Of a DNA stretch of 64,000 nt, positions 20,716-30,346 are shown piece after piece (the stretch's first letter is position 1; each line of letters opens with the position of its first letter). The notes under the pieces are model-generated. The model saw only the letters and a program-made list of their open reading frames with translations. It did not search any database and was not told the origin of the DNA. The position numbers and the translations under genes are program-made. This DNA is from Polyangiaceae bacterium (GTDB lineage: Bacteria; Myxococcota_A; Polyangia; Polyangiales; Polyangiaceae): assembly GCA_025936115.1 (NCBI GenBank), contig JAICTZ010000032.1, positions 1 through 64,000 on the forward strand, read 5' to 3'.

Positions 20716-21735
20716 GTGACTTTCTTTCGAGTACAGTTGCTGGTTTCGGTGCTCTTGCTGGCGACGGCCGCGCGCGCCGCCGACGGCGCCGATGTGCCGT
20801 CGGCGCAAGCCGCCGATGATGCGCGCCGGGCCGAAGCCAAGGCGCGTTACGAAGAGGGGGTGCAGGCGTACGCGGGCGGGCGCTACAAGGACGCGGTCGA
20901 TTTGTTTCTCGCTGCGGACAAGATTTCGCCGAGTGCGCCGCTGTCGTTCAACATCGCGCGCGCTTACGAGAAGCTCGGGGACGATTCGGGGGCGCTGCGC
21001 TGGTATCGCGATTATCTGCGCCGTTCGCCCAGCGCGCAAAACGCGAGCGACGTGTCGGCGGCGATTGCGCGCTACGAGGCGCGGCTCGCGAAGAAGGGGG
21101 TGCAGCAGATGACGGTGCTGTCGACGCCGAGCGGAGCGACGGTGAGCATCGACGATACGAACCTCGGTGTTACGCCGGGGACATTCGATTTGCCGCCGGG
21201 CCGGCACCGACTGACGCTGATCCTGAGAGGGTACGACGACGTGTCGGCCGAGGTCGAGCTCGCGCCCGATCGCTCGCAAGACGTGATGCTCACGCTGTCT
21301 CGCACGGCGGCGCCGAGTGAGACGACTACCGCCCCGCCCGTCGCGGTGGCGCCCGCTGCTCCGCCAACCGTGGCGCCGACGCCCGCTCCCCACGCCGACT
21401 CCACGCATCACGGCCTCGGCATTTGGCCCTGGGTGGTGACGGGTGCCGGCGTCGCGGCGCTCGGTGGCGCGTTGACGTTCGAGGTCTTGAGGGCGAGCGC
21501 GGAAGAGGACGCGAAGAGCGATCCCACGCAGGTGGGCTACAAGGACAAGCTCGACAAAATGGAGAGCCGGCGCACGACCGCTCGCGTGCTCGCAGGCGTG
21601 GGTGGAGCGCTCGTCGTGACGGGCGGGGTGATGCTGACGCTCGACTTGCTCGGCCACAAGCACCGGGAGACTGCTGCGCTCTATCTGGCGCCCACGGCCG
21701 GCGGCGCCGTGACGGCGCTGCAAGGGAGCTTCTGA
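20716..21735 (+). CDS. Exported TPR/PEGA protein with C-terminal transmembrane hairpin
   Basis: A 339-residue protein. A cleavable signal (VTFFRVQLLVSVLLLATAARA) is followed by two TPR-like helices pairs (EEGVQAYAGGRYKDAVDLFL and following, about residues 40-100), then a PEGA domain (VLSTPSGATVSIDDTNLG to about residue 190). After a Pro/Ala linker come two membrane segments around 240-260 and 285-310, joined by a charged loop, and a tail ending LQGSF. I preferred the GTG at 20716 over an earlier TTG because it has GGGGAG six bases upstream and gives a clean signal peptide. PEGA domains are common in myxobacterial surface and kinase-linked proteins. The next gene starts 2 bp downstream. Confidence 0.82.
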   Translation: MTFFRVQLLVSVLLLATAARAADGADVPSAQAADDARRAEAKARYEEGVQAYAGGRYKDAVDLFLAADKISPSAPLSFNIARAYEKLGDDSGALRWYRDYLRRSPSAQNASDVSAAIARYEARLAKKGVQQMTVLSTPSGATVSIDDTNLGVTPGTFDLPPGRHRLTLILRGYDDVSAEVELAPDRSQDVMLTLSRTAAPSETTTAPPVAVAPAAPPTVAPTPAPHADSTHHGLGIWPWVVTGAGVAALGGALTFEVLRASAEEDAKSDPTQVGYKDKLDKMESRRTTARVLAGVGGALVVTGGVMLTLDLLGHKHRETAALYLAPTAGGAVTALQGSF

Positions 21736-21737
21736 CG

Positions 21738-23636
21738 ATGGCGCACGACGCATTTCGCCGGCGCAGCGCTTGGCGCCCCGCTGCGCTCTTGGCCGTGTTC
21801 GCAGCGTGGGCCTTTGCGGTCGCTTGTCAGGGCGGGCTGTCGTCGAACCTCGAGGGCAAGCAGTGCACGGCGGCGGGCGCGTGCCTGTCCGGTTACGTCT
21901 GCGACTCAGCGTCGAACACGTGCGTACGCGAGGGCACGGAGATGCCCGGGGCCGCGGGCGGCGCCGGCGCGCCCGAGGTGATCTGCCACGAGGGCCAAAC
22001 CGTGTGCAGCAACGAGTGCGTGGTCCTGTCGGACAATATCGCGCACTGCGGTGGTTGCGGCGCGACTTGCACGGCGCCCGAGCACGGCGACCCCGCGTGC
22101 TCGCACGGCGTCTGTAAGTTCACGTGTGCGGATCCGTACGTGCCGTGTGACGCCGTGTGCGTCGATACCGCAAACGATCCCGCCAACTGCGGCGGGTGCG
22201 GCAAAACTTGTCCGATGCCCGTGAACGGCGCGCCGACGTGCGTCGACGGCGTGTGCGGCATCGCCTGCGATGAGCCGTTCACCGATTGCGAGGGCGACTG
22301 CATCGACACGTCCAACGACGCGGCGCATTGCGGCGGCTGCGACGCGGCATGCACGGGCGGGCGCGTCTGCAATCTCGGGCAATGCAGCGACGATTGCAGC
22401 GACGGACTCACCAAGTGCGGCAGCGCCTGCGTCGACACTTCGAGCTCCGCCGCACACTGCGGCTCCTGCTCGAAGGCTTGCCCCATTCCGGCGAACGGCG
22501 GCCGCAGCTGCGAGGACGGCAAGTGCGGCATCGCGTGCGACGACGGGTTTTCGAGCTGCGACGGCTCGACCTGCGCGGACACACGAAGCGACCCGGTCAA
22601 TTGCGGCAGCTGCGGCCAAGCTTGCGACGCCCCCGCCCACGGCTCGGCTGCTTGCTCGAATGGCACCTGCGACGTGGTCTGCCAGAACGGCTACGCCGAA
22701 TGCGACGGCGCCTGCGTCGACACGCAATCGAGCGCGGCGCACTGCGGGGGCTGCGACACGTCGTGTAGCGGAGAAGAGGTTTGCATTCACGGTGAGTGCA
22801 CGGCGTCGTGCCCGAGCGAGATGCAGGCCTGTAACGGCTACTGCACGGACGTGAAGTCGGATCCGTCGAACTGCGGCAACTGCGGCAGCGCGTGCGGCGC
22901 GCCGCAGCACGGCATGGCAGCGTGCACCGACGGCAAGTGCACGGGAACGTGCGACGCCGGTTATTCGCTGTGCGGGGACGCCTGCGTGAAGCTCGATGCC
23001 GATACGGCGAACTGCGGCCAATGCGGCAAGACGTGCAGCGGCGTCCCGAACGGCGTCGCGACTTGCGGCGCCAAGGGCTGCGGCGTCACGTGTGGCTCGA
23101 GCTACACGCTGTGCGGCAGCGAGTGCGTGGACACGAGCAGCGACGCCAAGCACTGCGGCGACTGCGCTACGGCCTGCGGGATGGGCCTCGTTTGCTCGGG
23201 CGGCAAGTGCATCGTGAGCTGCCCCGCGGGCACGAAGAAATGCGATTACGGCTGTATTGCTACGGACACCGACACCTCGAACTGCGGCGACTGCGGGCAC
23301 GTCTGCACGGGCACCGCCAACGGTCTGCCCGTATGCGCGGGCGGCACGTGCGGCATCGAGTGCGTGGCCCCGACGACGCTCTGCTCGGACGGCTGTTTCG
23401 ACTTGTCGGACGACGTAAAGCACTGTGGGACATGTACGAAGACGTGCCCAGAGCCGACGAATTCGACGGCGACGTGCAGCGGCGGAACGTGTGGGCTCGT
23501 GTGCGACGCAGGTTATTCGCTGTGTAGCGGGGCCTGCGTGAACCCGCTGATCGACAACGACAATTGCGGCGCCTGCGGCAAGCACTGTACCGGCGCGCGC
23601 ATTTGCGTGCTCGGCTTGTGCACGCACGTCCTGTGA
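21738..23636 (+). CDS. Cysteine-rich repeat lipoprotein, twelve tandem repeats
   Basis: A 632-residue exported protein. The N-terminal hydrophobic stretch ends at AFAVAC (Cys30), a probable lipidation site. A short C-rich module with GYVCD (about 43-62) and a Gly/Ala linker are followed from residue 81 by twelve repeats of the form CVDTxxDxxxCGxCGxxC-x(n)-CxxGxC-x(3)-C. Repeats 3, 6, 9 and 12 have a short inner loop while the others carry about four to five more residues, giving four long-long-short triplets. The even, high cysteine count suggests a disulphide-bonded rod outside the cytoplasm. It is the second gene in a same-strand group with the TPR/PEGA gene (2 bp spacing) and, 163 bp on, a Ser/Thr kinase. 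Function unknown; adhesion or envelope structure is a guess. Confidence 0.82.
   Translation: MAHDAFRRRSAWRPAALLAVFAAWAFAVACQGGLSSNLEGKQCTAAGACLSGYVCDSASNTCVREGTEMPGAAGGAGAPEVICHEGQTVCSNECVVLSDNIAHCGGCGATCTAPEHGDPACSHGVCKFTCADPYVPCDAVCVDTANDPANCGGCGKTCPMPVNGAPTCVDGVCGIACDEPFTDCEGDCIDTSNDAAHCGGCDAACTGGRVCNLGQCSDDCSDGLTKCGSACVDTSSSAAHCGSCSKACPIPANGGRSCEDGKCGIACDDGFSSCDGSTCADTRSDPVNCGSCGQACDAPAHGSAACSNGTCDVVCQNGYAECDGACVDTQSSAAHCGGCDTSCSGEEVCIHGECTASCPSEMQACNGYCTDVKSDPSNCGNCGSACGAPQHGMAACTDGKCTGTCDAGYSLCGDACVKLDADTANCGQCGKTCSGVPNGVATCGAKGCGVTCGSSYTLCGSECVDTSSDAKHCGDCATACGMGLVCSGGKCIVSCPAGTKKCDYGCIATDTDTSNCGDCGHVCTGTANGLPVCAGGTCGIECVAPTTLCSDGCFDLSDDVKHCGTCTKTCPEPTNSTATCSGGTCGLVCDAGYSLCSGACVNPLIDNDNCGACGKHCTGARICVLGLCTHVL
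21978..23630 (+). repeat. Twelve coding repeats, four long-long-short triplets
   Basis: Tandem coding repeats of roughly 130-145 bp each, encoding the NCGGCG-type cysteine module. Every third unit lacks the xPxNG-type insertion before the CxxGxC step, so the effective period is one triplet of roughly 400-420 bp, present four times. DNA identity between units is only moderate, so the expansion looks old. Confidence 0.75.
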
Positions 23637-23799
23637 TCCTGCGTTAGCAAACTTCAGCGAGCACAGCAGGCACCGACGTAGGCCGAGGTGCGCCCGAAAA
23701 AAGGAGCACCTGATTACTCTCGGGGGTGGAGTTAACCTAATGCGACGGGTAGTGTGGCCGTTGGGCGGGTGGAACCCAGAGGCGTGATCGTGAGCCAGC

Positions 23800-25356
23800 A
23801 TGCTTGAAGCGGAAGTGCTCTCCCCGGGACAGTCGCTCGGGCGCTACGAGCTCCTGGCCCAGGTCGCGCGCGGCGGCATGGGGCAGGTGTGGGTGGCGAG
23901 GCTGCGGGGGGCGCGCGGTTTCCACAAGCTCGTCGCGATCAAGACGCTCTTGCCGGAGCTCCGCAACGACGCGCGGATCGAGCAGATGCTGCTCGAGGAA
24001 GCGCGCATCGCGTCGCTGATCCAGCACTCGAACGTGGTGCAAACGACCGAGCTCGGCGAGCACCGCGGTTACCTCTACCTCGTGATGGAGTGGATCGACG
24101 GCGAATCGCTCGGCTTCGTGCTCAAGCGCGCCGAAGAGCGCGGGGCCATCCCGCTGCCCGTCGCCGTCCATTTGATCGCGCAGGCTTGCCGGGGCCTGCA
24201 CGCCGCGCACGAGCTCACGAACGATCTCGGCCTGCACCTCGGCGTCGTCCATCGCGACGTGTCGCCGCACAACATCCTCGTGACGCACTCGGGTGTCGTC
24301 AAGCTCGTGGACTTCGGCATCGCCAAGGCGATGAAAGAGGAAGCGTCCTTCACCGAGAACGGCGAGGTCAAGGGCAAGTACTCGTACATGGCGCCCGAGC
24401 AGGTGCTCGGGGAAGAGGTCGATCGGCGCGCCGACGTCTTCTCGCTCGGCATCACGCTCTACCTCATGACCACGGGCCGCCACCCATTCAAGTCGAACGA
24501 AAAGGCGAACGTCATCCGCGCTCTCACGAGCGACGAGGCGCCACCGCTACCGTCTGCTTTCGTCCCCGGCTATCCGCGCGCGCTCGAAGCCGTAGTGATG
24601 AAGGCGCTCGCAAAGACGCCGGGGGAGCGGCATGCAAGCGCGGACGCGCTACGGGTGGCGCTCGAAGGGGCGATACCGGCTGCGTTCGCGCCGCGCTTCG
24701 AGGTGCAGGTCCAGGAGTACCTCGCCAAGGTGATGGGCGACCGGGCGGCTGCGCGACGCGAGGCGCTGCGGCGCTTTCAGCTCGCGGCCGACGAGCGAAC
24801 GGTGAGCGAGGACGCGAGCGCCGTCGGAACGCTCCCGTCGCAGAGCGGAGGATCGCTCAGGGCGATCCTGATCGACAACGCGCTCGTCGAAATCTCGCCG
24901 GCGACCGCACCCCAGCAACCACCCGTCGTGGTGCGGCGAGCGAGTGAGTTGCCGACGCGTCCGGGCGGGCGCGCGCGCCGCCGCGGAGGGCTCGCGTTCA
25001 CGGTGGGCGCGACGGCGATGATCCTCGCGGCGACGTTCGTCGGGGTTCGCATGACGCACCTGCACCCGAGCGCTGCGGCGGGCGCGCCGCCGTCGGTCGG
25101 CGTGGACGTGCTCGCGCGTGAGGCCGCTCCGGCGGTCGTTCGCAGAGACGCACCGAGTGTCCCGGGCAGCGCAACCGCGCCAAACGGCGACGCTACCCTG
25201 AGCGCATCGGCGCAACCGAGCGCGACGGCGACGCCGGAGCCGAACGGCAGTGGCGCGCCCGAGCGCAAGCTGCATGGCGTGCCCCCGACGCACGCTGCAA
25301 AGAAGCAGCGCAAAGCGGCGCCGCTCGACCTCATGGCGCCCGAGTACGCGAAGTAG
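23800..25356 (+). CDS. Hanks-type Ser/Thr protein kinase, single-pass membrane
   Basis: A 518-residue kinase. The glycine loop ARGGMGQVWV (about 23-32), VAIK lysine (Lys48), catalytic loop HRDVSPHN (from His151), VDFGIAK metal-binding loop (about 170) and YMAPEQ P+1 loop are all intact, so it should be active. HRDVSPxN is the usual myxobacterial form. The kinase domain ends near residue 280; after a variable region a membrane segment (AFTVGATAMILAATFVGV, about 400-417) leads to a roughly 100-residue Ala/Pro/Ser tail outside the cytoplasm with no recognised sensor domain. The gene follows the cysteine-repeat lipoprotein on the same strand. Confidence 0.92.
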   Translation: MLEAEVLSPGQSLGRYELLAQVARGGMGQVWVARLRGARGFHKLVAIKTLLPELRNDARIEQMLLEEARIASLIQHSNVVQTTELGEHRGYLYLVMEWIDGESLGFVLKRAEERGAIPLPVAVHLIAQACRGLHAAHELTNDLGLHLGVVHRDVSPHNILVTHSGVVKLVDFGIAKAMKEEASFTENGEVKGKYSYMAPEQVLGEEVDRRADVFSLGITLYLMTTGRHPFKSNEKANVIRALTSDEAPPLPSAFVPGYPRALEAVVMKALAKTPGERHASADALRVALEGAIPAAFAPRFEVQVQEYLAKVMGDRAAARREALRRFQLAADERTVSEDASAVGTLPSQSGGSLRAILIDNALVEISPATAPQQPPVVVRRASELPTRPGGRARRRGGLAFTVGATAMILAATFVGVRMTHLHPSAAAGAPPSVGVDVLAREAAPAVVRRDAPSVPGSATAPNGDATLSASAQPSATATPEPNGSGAPERKLHGVPPTHAAKKQRKAAPLDLMAPEYAK

Positions 25357-25399
25357 CGCGTCGATCACCCCGGAGAAGCGAGCGCCGCTCGCGAGCGCG

Positions 25400-27184
25400 C
25401 TACTTTTCGCAGTAGCCCTGCGAGCACGTTTCGCCGCTGTCACAATCGCCCTCCACGGTGCAGGGCGTGCAGCTCGTGACCCCGGTCGCCTTCGCCTCGA
25501 AAAGGCAGGCGCAAGGATTGGGCGGATCGCGCGGAGTGATGTCACCGCCGTCGCTCGTGCGCGTGACGCGCATGGCGCACTCCGGGACGAGTCCGCTCTG
25601 GGCGTAAACGTCGAGTAACTGCACGCCGTTCGGCAGCGCTTTGCTGCCGGAGAGGTACCCGACGATGTCCGTCACCTCCTGGCGATTCGACTCGTTCAGC
25701 GGGTCGCCCGACTGGTTGACCTTGTAGAGCAGGTGGAGCGGCCCCCAAATCGGGTAATGGCCGTCACGCACGTTTTGCTTATCGCGCGCGCCGGCACTCG
25801 AATCGGGGTAAACCGCGCAGGGACCCCGCGTGTCTTGATAGGCGAGCATCCTGATTTGGGCTCGCAGGTTCTTCGTGTCGATGTAGTCGGCCGCGAGGAT
25901 GCCGATTGCGCTCGCCGCGGTCGTTTCGTCGGCCCCGGCGCTTTCCAGATCGGCCGCCATATCGTCGGAGGTTTTGTGGGTTTTGCCGCGCCAGCGAGCG
26001 GACGGCACGCCGATGGCGCCCGCGAGCATGGATTGCGTGCCGGAGGCGGCGCTACGTTGAAAAATGAGCTTCTCGTCGCCCCAGATGGGATGGTCTTGCG
26101 TCGGATCGAGCACGCCGCCGCTCGCGCCGAAACCGAAGACGAAGTACGCCGCCTGCGCGCTAATCTCGGTGTAGGGGGAGTTGGCCGGGACGACGAAGGT
26201 CATGGTCTGGATCGGTCCGTGCGCGTCACGGACGTTCTGCGCGTCGAGATCGGTGAGCTCGAAGCCGGGACACGTCTGCGCGAAGACGTCGGAAATGCCG
26301 AGATCGGCCGTGACGCCGCTCGACGACAAATCGCAACTCTTGCCGTTGCTGGACGAGCTCTCCCAGTAAGTTGCCGTGGCTGCGGGAGCGGGCGCCGCGC
26401 CCGTCGTCATGCGCGTACCATTCACGATCGCGTCGACGCCGGCGCACGAGCCCGTCGAGGTAAAGACGATGAACACGCCCTCGGTCGCGAGCTGCTGCGC
26501 GATCTGCTGCAGGAACGGTTTCGCCGCCGAAGAGCCCGTGACGTAGACGATGGTCCCCGAGCGCGAGAGGTCGCGACAGGCGTAGCCCGCGCCCGCACTC
26601 CCGCCACTGCCGGCGTTGCCGTTGCCTCCCTGCGATGCGCCCGATGAGCCGCCCATGCCGCCCGCGCCCGCGGCGGGGTCGGCCAAACTGGGCAGCCGGC
26701 CGTCGCTCCCGAGGTGCCTGAGGCGCGAGGAGTTATCGAAGTTCGTACATAGGGCTTCGGTGCATGCGTGCTCGAGGCTCACGACGTCCTCGGGCGTGCA
26801 GCGGTAACAGCCGGCACCGTGAAAGCCGGTCTCGTCGACGCAGTCGGCGTTCCCGCTCGCGCCGGCGGCGCCACTTTCATCCCCTTGGGCACCTTCACCG
26901 CCTGAGGAAAATTTTCCGCCAGCACCATTACGCGTGCCGCCAGCTGCCGCTGGAGCGCCGCCGAAGCCAATATCCCCGCCATTTTCGCCGCTCCCGTCGC
27001 CGCCCGGAAAACTACCTCCCAGAGTGCTAGTACCCCCGCTCCCGCCGCTGCTCGTGGCGGCGCCGCTCCCGAATAAGATGCCCCCCGAACCGAACGTATC
27101 GCTGGAGCTCTCGAGCTTCGTGCAGCATGAAAGCGCGCAAGCGAGCAGGAGCGTTCCGGAAACGAGGCGCGGGGTGACCTTCAT
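25400..27184 (-). CDS. Gly/Ser-rich lipoprotein with a PstS-like substrate-binding domain
   Basis: A 594-residue exported protein. The signal ends in LLACALSC-C (Cys at about 19-21), followed by about 100 residues of Gly/Ser low complexity. A cysteine module with GCYRCTPEDV follows, and then from about residue 200 a type-II periplasmic-binding-protein fold like PstS: TIVYVTGSSAAKPFLQQIA, a SGVTADLGISDVF segment and the SAASGTQSMLAGAIGV block near 370, the region that holds phosphate in PstS. The C-terminus has another cysteine cluster ending GDCDSGETCSQGYC. No ABC transporter genes are adjacent, so it may sense or scavenge rather than feed transport. It sits between two Ser/Thr kinase genes and is divergent from the second. 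Confidence 0.8.
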   Translation of the reverse strand: MKVTPRLVSGTLLLACALSCCTKLESSSDTFGSGGILFGSGAATSSGGSGGTSTLGGSFPGGDGSGENGGDIGFGGAPAAAGGTRNGAGGKFSSGGEGAQGDESGAAGASGNADCVDETGFHGAGCYRCTPEDVVSLEHACTEALCTNFDNSSRLRHLGSDGRLPSLADPAAGAGGMGGSSGASQGGNGNAGSGGSAGAGYACRDLSRSGTIVYVTGSSAAKPFLQQIAQQLATEGVFIVFTSTGSCAGVDAIVNGTRMTTGAAPAPAATATYWESSSSNGKSCDLSSSGVTADLGISDVFAQTCPGFELTDLDAQNVRDAHGPIQTMTFVVPANSPYTEISAQAAYFVFGFGASGGVLDPTQDHPIWGDEKLIFQRSAASGTQSMLAGAIGVPSARWRGKTHKTSDDMAADLESAGADETTAASAIGILAADYIDTKNLRAQIRMLAYQDTRGPCAVYPDSSAGARDKQNVRDGHYPIWGPLHLLYKVNQSGDPLNESNRQEVTDIVGYLSGSKALPNGVQLLDVYAQSGLVPECAMRVTRTSDGGDITPRDPPNPCACLFEAKATGVTSCTPCTVEGDCDSGETCSQGYCEK

Positions 27185-27385
27185 GCGTGCGGACGATCTC
27201 TTCGCGGCGAGCAGCGCGCGAGCTTGGACGCGTCGCTCGCTTTGCGTTTACGATGATACGCCCCTCGTGTCACGAGTGCGTTCCGGACCGAGGCAGGCCT
27301 CCGCAGTCACCCAAACGTTGTCAGGTCGATGACGCGAGCTTTCCGGCAAAATAGTAACGTTCTGAGCAGAACCAGGGGGTTTTCC

Positions 27386-29143
27386 GTGTCTTCCGCTGCC
27401 CGACCACTCCCCTCCCCGGCGCCCGCCCTCACCGAGCTCGAAGACCATCAGATCCTCGCGCGCATCGGGCGCGGCGGCATGGCCGAGATCTTCCTCGCAC
27501 GACGCCCAGGTTCGGCCGGGACCGAGCTCGTCGTGATCAAACGGCTCTTACCCGAGGACGCCGAGGACCCGGTCATCCTAAGGATGTTCGAGGACGAGGC
27601 GCGCCTCGCGCTCAGGCTCGGACATCCGAGCATCGTCCGCGCGCTCGGGCTCGGCATGCTCGAGGAGCGGCACGCGCTCGTGCTCGAGTTTTTGGAGGGG
27701 CAGACGCTCCACGTCGTGATGCGGCGGTCTGCCGAGTACGACCGCCAATTGCCGGTCGAGGCGCTGGTGCCGCTCTTCGCCGACGTGGCTGAAGCGCTCC
27801 ACTACGCCCACGAGCTCGCGGACGAAACGGGCCGTCCCCTCAACGTCGTGCATCGGGACGTGTCACCCCACAACCTCTTCGTCACGACGGCCGGCACCGT
27901 GAAACTGCTCGACTTCGGCATCGCGAAGACGGCCTTGCAGGAGAACCGGACGCGCACGGGGCTGCTCAAGGGCAAAGTCGCGTACATGGCGCCCGAGCAG
28001 GCACTCGGCGCCCGGGTCGATCGCCGCGCCGACGTTTGGAGCTTGGGCGTCAGTCTGTGGGAAGCGCTCGCCGGTACGCGGCTCTTCAAGGCGGACAACG
28101 AGGCGGCTTCCCTGCGGCTCACGTTGTCGGGGCCCATCGCGAAGCCATCGAGCGTCAGGCCGGAGATCCCGAGTGAGATCGACCGCATCGTGCTCAGGTC
28201 GCTGCAGCGCGAACCGGCGCAGCGCTACGCGTCGGCCGCGATCATGGCCGAAGAGCTGCGCGCCTGGGCGCGGCGGCAACAAGTACCGATGATCGCGCCG
28301 GCGCGCGGCATCATGACGGAGCTGTTCGAGCGCGACACGGCGGAGCAGCGCGCGCGTATCAGCGGGCTCCTGATCCAGCCGGAGAACGTGCCGGTCTCGA
28401 GCTCGGTGCCCGTGCTCACGAAGCTACCGCCAGCCGAAACGGTTGGCGCGAGTCACGTCTCGACGGTCACCGAATTTTGGGACCAGCTCGAGGAGCGGCA
28501 ACGGAGGGCGAGGCGGCGCATGCGCGCTCTCGTCGCGGCGTTGTCCGTCGGGGTGCTGGCGCTCGGTTACGCGCTCTTCACGCACGGCGGCGGACAGAGC
28601 GAAGCACTGGCTCCGACGGCGCCGCAGCCCGTTGCGCAAGCCGGGAACGTCCTGCCCGATACCTCCAAGGCGGCGCCCCCAACACGCGACGAAACGCCCG
28701 CCGCGCCGAGCGCAGCGCAGGTTGCAGCCCAAGCGAGCCGCCTCGCTGCACCGAGCGCGAGCGAAGCGTCCCCCAAGCGTCGCGTCGCCGAAGCCGCCAG
28801 AGATGCCCCATCGGCGAACGAAGCATTCTCCCCCGCCCTTCCGACGACCGCGGAACAGCCGCATCAACCCGAGCCGGTCCCCGAACCGAAGCGCAGCGCA
28901 CGCGCCGCCGCGACGTCCGAGCACGCCGATACGGAGTTCGGCTTCTTGACCCTCGACAGCACGCCCTGGTCGCAGGTGTCGGCCGATGGGACACCGCTCG
29001 GTCAGACTCCCATCGTGCGCGCCAAGCTACCGGCCGGACCGCACACGCTCGTGCTCACGAACAGCGAGCGCGGGCTCTCGTCGACGTACCAGATCACGAT
29101 CGAAGCCGGAAAGACTAGCGTACGCCGCGTGGGCCTCGATTGA
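27386..29143 (+). CDS. Hanks-type Ser/Thr protein kinase with C-terminal PEGA domain
   Basis: A 585-residue kinase. Glycine loop GRGGMAEIFL, VVIK lysine, HRDVSPHN, LDFGIAK and YMAPEQ are intact. The kinase domain spans roughly residues 20-300, a membrane segment lies near 390-410 (ALVAALSVGVLALGYALF), an Ala/Pro/Glu-rich linker follows, and the last 70 residues form a PEGA domain (LTLDSTPWSQVSADGTPLG), predicted to lie outside the cytoplasm. I chose the GTG at 27386 with AGGGGG upstream; an in-frame ATG at 27329 is possible, but AATAGT at about 27350 could be a -10 element lying after it. It shares its upstream region with the divergent PstS-like lipoprotein and precedes a TPR-like membrane protein by 37 bp. 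Confidence 0.9.
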   Translation: MSSAARPLPSPAPALTELEDHQILARIGRGGMAEIFLARRPGSAGTELVVIKRLLPEDAEDPVILRMFEDEARLALRLGHPSIVRALGLGMLEERHALVLEFLEGQTLHVVMRRSAEYDRQLPVEALVPLFADVAEALHYAHELADETGRPLNVVHRDVSPHNLFVTTAGTVKLLDFGIAKTALQENRTRTGLLKGKVAYMAPEQALGARVDRRADVWSLGVSLWEALAGTRLFKADNEAASLRLTLSGPIAKPSSVRPEIPSEIDRIVLRSLQREPAQRYASAAIMAEELRAWARRQQVPMIAPARGIMTELFERDTAEQRARISGLLIQPENVPVSSSVPVLTKLPPAETVGASHVSTVTEFWDQLEERQRRARRRMRALVAALSVGVLALGYALFTHGGGQSEALAPTAPQPVAQAGNVLPDTSKAAPPTRDETPAAPSAAQVAAQASRLAAPSASEASPKRRVAEAARDAPSANEAFSPALPTTAEQPHQPEPVPEPKRSARAAATSEHADTEFGFLTLDSTPWSQVSADGTPLGQTPIVRAKLPAGPHTLVLTNSERGLSSTYQITIEAGKTSVRRVGLD

Positions 29144-29180
29144 GCGACGAGAGCCGCTCGAGCTCCCACCATCCGCTGCG

Positions 29181-30227
29181 ATGAGATTCTTCATCCCGTT
29201 CCGTGCGACTGCTCTCGTGCTCATGCTCGCGTTCGGCAGCGCTTCGGCGCGCGCCGAAACGAGCTCGACCCTCGCAGCGGCAGAAGCCGCGTACGTCGCT
29301 GTCGACTTCGAGGGCACGCGCTCCGCGAGCGAGAAGGCCCTCAACGAAGGCAACCACGACCCGCCGGAAACGCTGCGCCTTTACACGCTGCTCGGCATCG
29401 CCACCGCAACGCTCGGCCAGGAAGCGGAAGCGCGCGAGGCGTTCCGCCGTGTGCTCGGGATCGATCCGGACGCCGGGCTCGATAAAGAGCTCTCACCGAA
29501 GATCCGCTCGCCGTACCTCGAAGTGCGCGGGGAGCTCTCGGCCAAAGGCCCATTGACGCCTTTGAGCGCCCACGCCGTGCGGCGCGGCGGGCGCTTGTTC
29601 GTCGAGCTGAACGATCCGACGAGCATTGCCGCCGGCATCGACGTGGCCTACCGCGCGAGCTCCTCGCCGGCGGTGACGCACTTCCACGTCCCGCGTGGCC
29701 AAGAAGCGATGGCGAGCAGCCCCGTCTCGGACATGAGCCGCGTCGAGTACACGCTCACGGTCCGCGACGGCTACGGCAATGCCCTCTTCCGGCTCGGCAG
29801 CGAAGCGACTCCCGAAGTGATCGAGCCGGATCCGAGCGCGCGTGACGCAGAAGCTCGCGCCGTCCGGCGCAGCCGCGGTCCGTATTATCTCGCCGCAAGC
29901 CTGCTCGCGGGCGCGGGCGTGGCAGCCGGAGCGACCGCCGTCTTTTTCCACGTGAAGCGGCAGGACGCCGCAGACGAGTGGAACAGCACGGCCTGCGAGC
30001 AGCCAGGTTCGACGCGAGGCCAGCAATGCGCCGACGTCGATGACCGCCGCAAGCGCGATCAGAACGTCGCGATCGGTCTTTACGCCGCGAGCGGCGCCCT
30101 GCTCCTGAGCAGCGTCATCACCCTCGTGCTCGCGCCAAGCTCACGGGCCGAATCTGCGGCTGCCCGCTCCCTGCCCTGCGTTCCGGGCCTCGGCGCGCTC
30201 GGCGCGGTGTGCCACGTCTCGTTCTGA
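29181..30227 (+). CDS. Exported TPR-like protein with transmembrane hairpin
   Basis: A 348-residue protein with a signal peptide (FFIPFRATALVLMLAFGSASARA), a helical TPR-like part (about 30-115, with LLGIATATLGQEAEAREAF), a beta-rich middle region (120-220), then two membrane segments (about 235-257 and 285-310). The loop between them carries a CEQPGSTRGQQC pair that could form a disulphide. The tail ends AVCHVSF. This plan, hairpin plus a short tail ending in Phe, matches the proteins at 20716-21735 and 41945-42781. It lies 37 bp after the PEGA kinase gene and probably belongs to the same operon. Confidence 0.8.
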   Translation: MRFFIPFRATALVLMLAFGSASARAETSSTLAAAEAAYVAVDFEGTRSASEKALNEGNHDPPETLRLYTLLGIATATLGQEAEAREAFRRVLGIDPDAGLDKELSPKIRSPYLEVRGELSAKGPLTPLSAHAVRRGGRLFVELNDPTSIAAGIDVAYRASSSPAVTHFHVPRGQEAMASSPVSDMSRVEYTLTVRDGYGNALFRLGSEATPEVIEPDPSARDAEARAVRRSRGPYYLAASLLAGAGVAAGATAVFFHVKRQDAADEWNSTACEQPGSTRGQQCADVDDRRKRDQNVAIGLYAASGALLLSSVITLVLAPSSRAESAAARSLPCVPGLGALGAVCHVSF

Positions 30228-30346
30228 ACGCCGGTCCGGGCCGGCCGGTTCGAGTTATTTCACCGCGTGCGCGTCTTGGGAGCTGCCGCCCTGCGAGGAC
30301 TTGGTTTTCCCGAGCCATCCCGAGTAGAAAGGGAACGGAGGCAGAC

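Noticed and set aside
21978..23630. CRISPR-like array
   Set aside because: The regular repeats are coding (cysteine modules in one frame), with no identical repeats or spacers; no cas genes are present.
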